A stretch of 9,073 nucleotides of DNA, taken from assembly GCA_030591195.1 (NCBI GenBank), contig JAUVBO010000055.1, positions 1 through 9,073 on the forward strand. Reading direction: 5' to 3'. This DNA comes from Pseudomonadota bacterium (lineage in GTDB: Bacteria > Myxococcota > Polyangia > GCA-2747355 > JACKDQ01). Below the pieces are notes generated by a model that searched no databases, was not told the DNA's origin, and saw only the letters and a list, made by a program, of their open reading frames with translations. Each line of letters begins with the position of its first letter. The first letter of the stretch is position 1. Position numbers and translations under genes: made by a program. This document shows, one piece after another, positions 1 through 5,840 of the stretch.

Positions 1-279
1 CCGCGGGACTGCTTCCCCAGCCTGCACACGGCGGTCTCGGCGGTGACGCTGTTCTTTTTCTGGCGCCATCGTCGGACGATCCCCGGCCTGCGGTGGGTCG
101 CGCTCCCGGTCGTGCTGCTGACGGTCAGCCTGTGGGTCTCGACGGTCTACCTGCGCTACCACTGGGTGGTCGACGTCTTCGCCGGCCTGGCGCTGGCTGC
201 CGGCGCGAGCTGGCTCGGGGTCCGCCTCCAGCGCTTCGACGCCGATCGAAACCCACCACCGGCAAAGCTGATATCATGA
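1..279 (+). CDS. PAP2-family membrane phosphatase, C-terminal part (5' end outside window)
   Basis: This is the last 92 residues of an integral membrane phosphatase of the PAP2 superfamily, which removes phosphate from lipid phosphates or transfers phospho-headgroups at the membrane. The reading frame is open from base 1 and ends with TGA at 277-279. Visible residues include CFPSLHTA (residues 4-11, the PSxH catalytic motif with H9) and STVYLRYHWVVD (47-58, the third PAP2 motif, with H54 as nucleophile and D58 supporting it). Hydrophobic stretches near 30-46 and 57-74 look like the last membrane helices. The CFPSLH and YLRYHW wording resembles the AUR1-like (PAP2_3) branch more than the classic PSGH branch. 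The first phosphatase motif lies upstream of the window, so substrate and start cannot be given. The kinase gene follows after 10 bp, which suggests co-transcription. Confidence 0.85.
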   Translation, partial: PRDCFPSLHTAVSAVTLFFFWRHRRTIPGLRWVALPVVLLTVSLWVSTVYLRYHWVVDVFAGLALAAGASWLGVRLQRFDADRNPPPAKLIS

Positions 280-289
280 CGCTCGCATC

Positions 290-1675
290 ATGGAGACCAT
301 CGGCCGCTATCAGATCCTCGAGCGCGTAGCCTCGGGGGGCATGGCCGAGGTTCTGATAGCCCGCACCACCGGCGAGGGTGGATTCGAGAAGCTGGTGGCG
401 ATCAAGCGGATCCTCCGCCACCTGGCCGGCGACGAGGTCTTCGTGCGGATGTTCATCGACGAGGCCCGCATCTCCGCCACCCTCAGCCACGCCAACATCG
501 CCCAGATCTTCGAGTTCGGTAAGGCCGGCCCGACCTACTTCATCGCCATGGAGTACGTCCTCGGACCGAGCCTGGTGGCCCTCTACCGCCACTTCCGCGA
601 GAGGGGCGAGCTGCCGCCCGCCGGCCTGGTGGCCTACTTGATGGCCAGCGTCTGCGCCGCCCTCGAGTACGCCCACTCCAAGCGCGACGACTGGGGCAAG
701 CCACTCGAGATCATCCACCGCGACGTCAGCCCAGCCAACGTGCTGGTGTCGCTCGAGGGCGAGGTCAAGCTGATCGACTTCGGCATCGCCAAGGCTGCCC
801 GGCGCCTCGAGCAAACGGTGGGACGAGAGCTCAAGGGCAAGCTCTCCTACATGTCGCCAGAGCAAGCCACCGGGGGACGAAACATCGACCATCGCTCGGA
901 CATCTTCTGCGTCGGCATCATGCTCGTCGAGCTGCTAAGCGGCCACAACCCCTTCCGCGGCGAGAGCCCGACAGCGACCCTCGAGCGCGTGCGCTACGCC
1001 CGGGTGCCACCCGCCCCACCCCACCTGCGCGGAGACCACCTCACCCTCTACCAGCTCGCCCAACGCGCCCTCGCCCGGGATCCCGCCGATCGGTATCCGA
1101 GCGCGGGCGAGCTGCTCGAACAGCTGGAGCCGATCTGCCAGGACCGGGGCTTCGGCACCCGGCAACTGGGCCACTGGATGAAGGAGATCTTTGCCGACGA
1201 GGAGCAGGAGCTGCGACGAAGGCTGCTGCGGGCGCGGCAAGCGGCCAAGGCTGAGGAGGTGAGCGGCGGCGAGCTGATGGAGGAGGAGGACGATGACGAG
1301 GAGTTACCGACCCGCGAGCTGCAGCGGCCGAAGCCATCGAAGCCGTCGAGGCCCGCCAGGGACGAGCCAGCGAAGATCGCGGCAAGGCCGATCCGGACCG
1401 CCCCGGAGATGCTCGGACCTCCTCCGGCGGGGAGCCGGGTGGTCGAGCCGGTCGAGCCGGTCGAGCCGGTCGCCCAGGCGATCGCGCTGGTGGTGCCGAA
1501 GTCTCGGCGCCCGGACCCGAGCAGCAAGGTCGCCCAGCCGCTGGGCCGAGCGCCCGCGACACCGCGCTCGACCCGGGCGACCCGGCCCCCCAGGAATGGC
1601 CTGCTGTTCCCGACGCTGATCTTCGCCGTGCTCGCCGCTGCGCTGGCCGTGGGCTTCTATATCGGCTTCGGTTGA
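290..1675 (+). CDS. Membrane-anchored Ser/Thr protein kinase (Pkn/Hanks type)
   Basis: This is a 461-residue eukaryotic-like Ser/Thr kinase expected to phosphorylate proteins from the cytoplasmic face of the membrane. The kinase domain spans about residues 6-285: glycine loop VASGGMAEV (13-21), ATP-binding lysine K39 in VAIKR, helix-C glutamate E58, catalytic loop HRDVSPAN (143-150, D145 and N150), DFG (163-165) and SPE (189-191) in place of APE. All key residues are present, so it should be active. HRDVSPAN and the GGMAEV loop are typical of myxobacterial kinases. A low-complexity segment follows: acidic EEEDDDEE (331-338), then Pro/Arg/Lys-rich sequence with a VEP triplet repeat (about 385-394). 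A single hydrophobic helix (about 438-458) ends the protein. No sensor domain follows the helix, unlike PASTA kinases, so the input signal may come through the linker or a partner. The ATG lies 10 bp after the phosphatase stop and has no clear Shine-Dalgarno sequence; the glycine loop starts just after it, so the start is well constrained. Confidence 0.95.
   Translation: METIGRYQILERVASGGMAEVLIARTTGEGGFEKLVAIKRILRHLAGDEVFVRMFIDEARISATLSHANIAQIFEFGKAGPTYFIAMEYVLGPSLVALYRHFRERGELPPAGLVAYLMASVCAALEYAHSKRDDWGKPLEIIHRDVSPANVLVSLEGEVKLIDFGIAKAARRLEQTVGRELKGKLSYMSPEQATGGRNIDHRSDIFCVGIMLVELLSGHNPFRGESPTATLERVRYARVPPAPPHLRGDHLTLYQLAQRALARDPADRYPSAGELLEQLEPICQDRGFGTRQLGHWMKEIFADEEQELRRRLLRARQAAKAEEVSGGELMEEEDDDEELPTRELQRPKPSKPSRPARDEPAKIAARPIRTAPEMLGPPPAGSRVVEPVEPVEPVAQAIALVVPKSRRPDPSSKVAQPLGRAPATPRSTRATRPPRNGLLFPTLIFAVLAAALAVGFYIGFG
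1442..1468 (+). repeat. Three perfect 9-bp tandem repeats (GTCGAGCCG) in the kinase linker
   Basis: Three identical copies of GTCGAGCCG run head to tail and encode Val-Glu-Pro three times in the disordered linker between the kinase domain and the membrane helix. Perfect identity at DNA level suggests a recent slippage expansion, and copy number may vary between strains. Confidence 0.85.
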
Positions 1676-1722
1676 GCTCCGTGAGCTGACCCAGCCGAGC
1701 TGCTTTGTTGTAACCTCCAGCG

Positions 1723-4473
1723 ATGCTATCCCGTCGAAGATCCTGGGCGCTGGTCGCGCTAGTCGTGATGGTCTGCCCCGCGCCGTCGGCCCTCGCTCGC
1801 GGCGGCGGCCGCCTCGGCCAGACCGAGTTCACCAGCGAAGCCGACGCCCGGGGTTACGTGCCGGCGGACCTGCCGATCGTGCCGGTGGCGCCACGGCTTC
1901 ACGAGCACCGAGGCTCGAGCCCCGGCGTGCGCCGGCTGCGGCCGCGCAGCTACCTCGCCAGCACGCCGGCCGGGGCGCTCTCGGGGAAGGTGGTCTACCT
2001 CAGCCCCGGTCACGGCTTCGTCTACACCGCGGCCAACGGCTGGGGCACCCAGCGGCCGAACCTCTTCGGCGTGGTCGAGGACCTGAGCAACCAGGACGGC
2101 GTCGCCGAGTTCCTCGTGCCCTACCTGCTCGCCGCCGGGGCCCAGGTGGTCTCGGTCCGCGAGCTCGACCCGAACCCGCAGATGGTGATCGTCGACGACA
2201 GCGATGGCGCGGCGCGACCCGAGGCGGGCAAGTACCTCGAGATCGGCGACGCGGCGCTCTTCTCCGATTCCACCGCGCCGGGCTGGGGGCAAGCGCCCCT
2301 GCCGCTGTCGGGCACCACCAACCCGTTCGCTGCCGGCGGCAACCGGCTGCTGCAGACCTCCCCCAGCGAGACGGCGCGAGCGACCTACGTGCTCCAGGTG
2401 CCCGAGGCGAGGCACTACTTGGTCTACATCTCGTACTCGATGCACAGCAGCCGCCCCTCGGACGCGGAGGTGATCGTGAGCCACCCGGGCGGCGACACCA
2501 CGTTCCTCGTCGACCAGCGCCGACACGGAGGGACCTGGGTGCTGCTGGGGCGGTTCTACTTCGAGGCCGGCGCCGACGACGCCCGGGGCGCGGTGTCGAT
2601 CACCAACCGGTCCCATGACCCCGGCTCCTTCGCCTCCGCCGACGCGGTGCGGATCGGCGGCGGCATGGGCCTGACCGAGCGGAACGGCGGCACCTCGAAC
2701 CTCGTTCGGGCCGACGAGTGCAGCCGCTACCACGCCCAGTTCTCCGGCGCACCCGCCACGGTCTACGACCCCTCGACCAAGGACGACCGCACCGACGACA
2801 TCTCCACGCGATCGCGCTTCGCCGACTGGCACCACGCGCAAGGCGAGCAGGCGATCTACCTCTCTCACCACTCCAACGCCTTCAACGGCGCCATCCGCGG
2901 CACCGAGAGCTACGTCTACGGACCGAACCCGCCCAACGGCTCGATGCAGCCCACCGACGAAGCCGTCGCGCTCGGCTCGGTGGAGCTGGCCAACGCGGTC
3001 CACGGCGAGGTGATCGCCGACATCCGCGCCGAGCTCGACCCCGGCTGGCCCGACCGCAAGGTCAAGTCGGCCTACTTCGGCGAGATCAACCCGGCGAACC
3101 AGGACGAGATGGCCTCGATGCTGATCGAGATCGCGTTCCACGACCAGGTCGACGACGCCGCGTTGCTCAAGGACGCCCGCTTCCGCCGGCTGGCCGCGCG
3201 GGCGATGTACAAGGGCATCGTCAAGTACTTCGCCCAGGTCGACGGCGTCGAGGCCCGGCTGCTGCCCGAGCCGCCCCAGGCGCTGCTCGCCCGCAACATC
3301 GGCCCCGGCAGGGTGCTCGTCAGCTGGCAGCCCCCGGCGTTCGGCGGCGTGTATGGTGACCCCGCGACGACCTACCGGGTCTACCGCAGCGCCTCCGGAC
3401 ACGCCTTCGACGGCGGCGCCGACACCGGCGGTGAGGTCTCGCTCGAGCTCACCGGGCTCTCGCCGGGAGAGGTGCTCTACCTGAGGGTCACCGCGCTCAA
3501 CGCGGGAGGCGAGTCGCTGCCCAGCGCGACGCTCGCGGTGGGGGTCGGGGCCGCCAGCGCGGCGCCGGCGGTGCTCGTCGCCGGCTACGAGCGGCTCGAT
3601 CCAGAGATCAACGTCCGCCGCGCCTACCCGGGCCTGGATCTGGTCGACCGGCTGCTGCTCGACCAGATGAACAACGGCAGCTACCTGGTCCAGCACGGAC
3701 GTGCGCTGGCCAGCTCCGGGGTGCCGTTCGACGCCTGCACCCGCGACGCGGTGGACGGCGCGGCGGTGGACCTCGCCGGCTACCAGATGATCATCTGGCA
3801 AGCCGGGCGCGGGACGTCGGCCGAGCGCGGGCTGACGGCCGCCAGCCGCGATGCGCTCGCCAGCGCCGCCAGCGCCGGCGCCGCGGTGGTGATCAGCGGA
3901 ACCACCGTGGCGCGAACGCTGGCTCTCGGGGCCCCCGAGGATCAGACGCTGCTGTCGGGGGTGCTTGGCACACGGTTCGTCACCGCCACCGAGCGCCTCG
4001 GCACCGTCACCCCCGAGGCCAGCGGTGCCTGGGCAGGGCTACAGCCTTTCACCCTCGCTGGCAGCGCCGGCCTGGCCGCCCTGCCCTACGACATCGGCGT
4101 GCCCGAGGTGCTCGCCGCCGAAGGCCCCGGCGCTGCGGTGATGGCGAGCTACGGCGCCTCCCAGGGCGCGGCGATGCAACTCAAGGAGGGCACGCGCTGC
4201 GGGGTGCTGCTCGGCTTCCCCCTCGAGGCGGTGGTGCCACCCCAGCGGCAGACGGAGCTCCTCGGGCGCGTGATCGACCTCTGCGGCGTCGAGGTCCCAG
4301 CGGGACCCGACGGGGGCGTGCCACCGACCGACGGTGACGGTGGCATCGGCGGGGACACCGGCGGGGGGGACGATGGCGGCTGCTCATGCGCGGTGGACGG
4401 TGGTCCCGGTCCGCTCGGCCTGCTCCTGGCCCTGCTCACGCTCGTCGCCCTGGCGCGACGACGGCGACGCTAA
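1723..4473 (+). CDS. Secreted amidase_3-like protein with inserted golvesin-like domain, FN3 domain and MYXO-CTERM tail
   Basis: This 916-residue exported protein is probably a peptidoglycan amidase or a related surface glycan hydrolase. The signal peptide is residues 1-25 (RRR, hydrophobic core, ALA cleavage). The zinc amidase fold is in two parts. Part one (about 88-148) has SPGHG (H97) and VVED (E119), two expected zinc ligands. Part two (about 366-503) has SHHSN (381-385, H383 as third ligand) and LIEIAF (catalytic E469). Between them, about 154-314, lies a golvesin C-terminal-like domain, recognised from VIVDD, SHPGGDTT, GGTWVLLGRFYF and ADAVRI. An FN3 domain follows (about 514-608), then a 614-858 region of alternating strands and helices that I cannot assign firmly. 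A Gly/Asp linker leads to a MYXO-CTERM tail: CSC (887-889), hydrophobic 896-910, RRRRR. The architecture resembles Bacteroidetes proteins often labelled xanthan lyase, so the substrate may be a polysaccharide rather than peptidoglycan. The ATG is fixed by the signal peptide; no good ribosome site is seen. The 47 bp after the kinase gene contain no convincing terminator. Confidence 0.85.
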   Translation: MLSRRRSWALVALVVMVCPAPSALARGGGRLGQTEFTSEADARGYVPADLPIVPVAPRLHEHRGSSPGVRRLRPRSYLASTPAGALSGKVVYLSPGHGFVYTAANGWGTQRPNLFGVVEDLSNQDGVAEFLVPYLLAAGAQVVSVRELDPNPQMVIVDDSDGAARPEAGKYLEIGDAALFSDSTAPGWGQAPLPLSGTTNPFAAGGNRLLQTSPSETARATYVLQVPEARHYLVYISYSMHSSRPSDAEVIVSHPGGDTTFLVDQRRHGGTWVLLGRFYFEAGADDARGAVSITNRSHDPGSFASADAVRIGGGMGLTERNGGTSNLVRADECSRYHAQFSGAPATVYDPSTKDDRTDDISTRSRFADWHHAQGEQAIYLSHHSNAFNGAIRGTESYVYGPNPPNGSMQPTDEAVALGSVELANAVHGEVIADIRAELDPGWPDRKVKSAYFGEINPANQDEMASMLIEIAFHDQVDDAALLKDARFRRLAARAMYKGIVKYFAQVDGVEARLLPEPPQALLARNIGPGRVLVSWQPPAFGGVYGDPATTYRVYRSASGHAFDGGADTGGEVSLELTGLSPGEVLYLRVTALNAGGESLPSATLAVGVGAASAAPAVLVAGYERLDPEINVRRAYPGLDLVDRLLLDQMNNGSYLVQHGRALASSGVPFDACTRDAVDGAAVDLAGYQMIIWQAGRGTSAERGLTAASRDALASAASAGAAVVISGTTVARTLALGAPEDQTLLSGVLGTRFVTATERLGTVTPEASGAWAGLQPFTLAGSAGLAALPYDIGVPEVLAAEGPGAAVMASYGASQGAAMQLKEGTRCGVLLGFPLEAVVPPQRQTELLGRVIDLCGVEVPAGPDGGVPPTDGDGGIGGDTGGGDDGGCSCAVDGGPGPLGLLLALLTLVALARRRRR

Positions 4474-4499
4474 GAGCCCCCCTACCGTCGTCGTCGTCG
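4456..4499. terminator. Candidate bidirectional hairpin formed by two convergent arginine-codon runs
   Basis: The left arm CGACGACGGCGACG (4456-4469) and right arm CGTCGTCGTCGTCG (4486-4499) pair at 13 of 14 positions around a 16-nt loop that holds both stop codons (TAA at 4471, TAG at 4482 on the other strand). In the plus-strand RNA the odd position is a G-U wobble; in the minus-strand RNA it is an A-C mismatch. The arms are the five C-terminal Arg codons of each MYXO-CTERM protein. There is no U-tract, so classical intrinsic termination is doubtful. The structure is certain at sequence level; its role is inference. Confidence 0.35.
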
Positions 4500-5663
4500 G
4501 GTCCCGAACAACACCAGCGCCAGGGGCAACGCCAGGGCCGATGACGACGAGCCGGTAGAGCTGGCCCCACAGCCGCAACCCTCGTCCTGCCGCTCTCGAC
4601 TGGTCCCGGCGTCGGTTCCCGGGGCCGCGTCCGGCGCACCCGTGACGGCAGCGTCGCCACCGTCGGCCGGCTCGGCGCCCGCGTCGGCCAGGGTGTCGGC
4701 GGCGCTGTCCACAGCCACCGGTCCGCCGTCGAGGGGCGCGGTGGAGCTATCGGGCGGCGGCAGCCCCTGGTCCGGCGGCAACCCCTGGTCTGGCGGTAGC
4801 CCCTGGTCGGGAGAGGGCTGGGTGCTGTCCGGGGGCGCGCCCTGATCGGGCGGCGGCGCACCCTGATCGACGGTGCCGTCCACCGGCGTGCCACTGTCCA
4901 AGGGGACGCCACTGTCCAGCGGCACCCCCGCGTCAGCAGGCGACGCGGCCAAGCTGTAGGCCGTCGAGCAGGCGAGGGTCGACGGGTCGCTCCACTGGCC
5001 GGCACCAGCAGCAGCGTTCCAGTCGTCAGCCGGCGCGTTGATCGTGTCCTGGGCGCTGTCGCCGGTGGTCTCGCCGGTGCTGAAGACCTCGACCCAGATC
5101 TGCTGGGGGTTGCCCAGCGCCGACCGGGCGATCTTCCACTCCACCACCGAGCTACCGCTGCCAGCGCCGACAGCCGCTTCGGTCACCGTCCCTTGCTTGG
5201 ACCAGACCCCGCTGGCCCAGGCCCACAGCTCCGCCATCGCCGGACCGTACGGCGGCGCGTCGAGCCAGGTATTGATGCTGAACTCGGGCTTGTGCGGGTC
5301 GCTGACCTGGACGCTGCGCGCCCACGCGTCGGCAGTGGCGCCGTTGGCATCCCCGGTGGTGTCGATGTACATGATGTACTTGCCGTCGGGGGCGGCAGCA
5401 ACGTCGTCGGCGACACTGAAGGCCACGTAGAGGTGATCCGCGTCGTGGGCCAGGTGCAGCGCCCCGAGATCCCAGGCCGCCTCGCCGACGTAGTCGCCAA
5501 CGGGATCGCTCGCCACCGGCGCCCCGTACGCCGGGTCCACCTGCCCGTCGATGGTCACCAGCTGGGCCGCCGCCACCATCGGCAGCAGCCCGACCATCAG
5601 CCCGATCACGCCGCTCGCGGCGATCCTGATTGCTCTCGTGAAAAGCCGGCAACACATCTGCAT
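4482..5663 (-). CDS. Secreted DOMON/CBM9-like protein with repetitive Asp/Pro linker and MYXO-CTERM tail
   Basis: This 393-residue surface protein has no visible catalytic motif. The signal peptide is residues 1-33 (basic start, hydrophobic core, cleavage after VAAA before Q34). Residues about 36-237 look like a DOMON/CBM9-type beta-sandwich, as at the C-terminus of glucodextranases. The clues are VTIDGQVDPAYG near its start, then AWDLGALHLAHDADHLYVAF, an acidic MYIDTTGDANG that could bind calcium, and SVVEWKIARSAL. Such domains usually bind sugars or haem; which applies here is unknown. Residues about 241-360 are a disordered Asp/Pro/Gly linker with PDQGLP and VPLDSG repeats, followed by CGC (363-365), a hydrophobic stretch (about 375-387) and RRRRR. 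The tail would let a myxosortase-type enzyme move the protein to the cell surface. I chose the ATG at 5663 because GGAGG sits 5 nt upstream; the frame extends to a TTG at 5717, but that start would put about 18 extra residues before the signal peptide. The gene is convergent with the amidase gene and divergent from sppA. Confidence 0.85.
   Translation of the reverse strand: MQMCCRLFTRAIRIAASGVIGLMVGLLPMVAAAQLVTIDGQVDPAYGAPVASDPVGDYVGEAAWDLGALHLAHDADHLYVAFSVADDVAAAPDGKYIMYIDTTGDANGATADAWARSVQVSDPHKPEFSINTWLDAPPYGPAMAELWAWASGVWSKQGTVTEAAVGAGSGSSVVEWKIARSALGNPQQIWVEVFSTGETTGDSAQDTINAPADDWNAAAGAGQWSDPSTLACSTAYSLAASPADAGVPLDSGVPLDSGTPVDGTVDQGAPPPDQGAPPDSTQPSPDQGLPPDQGLPPDQGLPPPDSSTAPLDGGPVAVDSAADTLADAGAEPADGGDAAVTGAPDAAPGTDAGTSRERQDEGCGCGASSTGSSSSALALPLALVLFGTRRRRR
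4761..4814 (-). repeat. 18-bp tandem repeats encoding PPDQGL units
   Basis: Three 18-bp units (4761-4778, 4779-4796, 4797-4814) share the core CCCCTGGTC on the plus strand and encode the Pro-Pro-Asp-Gln-Gly-Leu repeat of the linker. Degenerate copies with a CCTGATCG core continue to about 4870, encoding PPDQGAP variants. They form the flexible spacer of the surface protein. Confidence 0.8.
4891..4926 (-). repeat. Two 18-bp repeats encoding VPLDSG
   Basis: Two adjacent 18-bp units beginning CCACTGTCCA on the plus strand encode consecutive VPLDSG motifs at the start of the same linker. They have the same unit length as the PPDQGL array but a different sequence. Confidence 0.7.
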
Positions 5664-5666
5664 TCT

Positions 5667-5673
5667 CTCCTCC
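5667..5673 (-). promoter_or_regulatory. Strong Shine-Dalgarno (GGAGGAG) for the DOMON-like gene
   Basis: On the minus strand GGAGGAG is followed by AGA and then the ATG at 5663, so the GGAGG core lies 5 nt before the start codon. This is the clearest ribosome-binding site in the window, and it selects the ATG at 5663 over the in-frame TTG at 5717 and the ATG at 5657. Confidence 0.75.
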
Positions 5674-5696
5674 GGATTTCGGGCCTCTCTCCAACG

Positions 5697-5709
5697 GTGC
5701 AATATGCAC
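5697..5709. promoter_or_regulatory. 13-bp dyad GTGCA-ATA-TGCAC, possible operator
   Basis: Two perfect 5-bp inverted arms flank a 3-bp AT-only centre, 34 bp upstream of the DOMON-like start codon and about 130 bp upstream of sppA. Position and AT-rich centre fit a binding site for a dimeric regulator, but the arms are short and only one copy is present. Confidence 0.3.
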
Positions 5710-5840
5710 GCCGGCAAAACACCATTGATCCCACCGGCCGCACGTTGCCCCTTTCAACGGGGGGCCCAGGAGAGTTGTGTTTCGCAACGCGGTGCCGCCG
5801 CATGCAGATCTGCCACAACACTTCTGCTAGTCTCTCGCGC

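Larger units (their letters stand above)
5664..5840. promoter_or_regulatory. Divergent intergenic region between the DOMON-like gene and sppA
   Basis: These 177 bp separate two genes read outward, so promoters for both must lie here or inside the 5' ends. The stretch is less GC-rich than its surroundings. I see no sigma-70 promoter good enough to call on either strand. It holds the ribosome site of the minus-strand gene, a 13-bp dyad at 5697-5709, and a small CGTTG/CAACG inverted repeat (5743-5747 with 5755-5759). No open frame with coding character is evident, though an in-frame ATG at 5802 could extend sppA by 13 residues. Confidence 0.6.

Noticed and set aside
125..892. 255-codon open frame on the minus strand
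   Set aside because: Antisense to the phosphatase and kinase genes, no recognisable domain, and it contradicts well-conserved kinase motifs.
1675..1687. AGCTC-CGT-GAGCT hairpin after the kinase gene as a terminator
   Set aside because: The stem is only 5 bp with a 3-nt loop and has no following T-run, so it does not support a terminator call.
1759..3801. 680-codon open frame on the minus strand
   Set aside because: It lies wholly antisense to the amidase-like gene, whose signal peptide, domain motifs and tail are clear. The translation is Gly/Val/Arg/His/Asp-rich with no recognisable domain, as expected for a shadow frame in high-GC DNA.
5664..5717. TTG start at 5717 for the DOMON-like gene
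   Set aside because: A strong GGAGGAG precedes the ATG at 5663 at proper spacing, and the longer form would put 18 charged residues before the signal peptide.
5743..5765. Small CGTTG/CAACG and GCCCC/GGGGC inverted repeats as a riboswitch or attenuator
   Set aside because: The two stems overlap and are short, there is no T-run, and the region matches no riboswitch class I know. Chance is likely in GC-rich DNA.
5193..5840. Upstream extension of the sppA frame by up to 216 codons
   Set aside because: The extension is antisense to the DOMON-like gene and would bury the SppA signal peptide inside the protein. A signal peptide right after the ATG at 5841 fixes the start.
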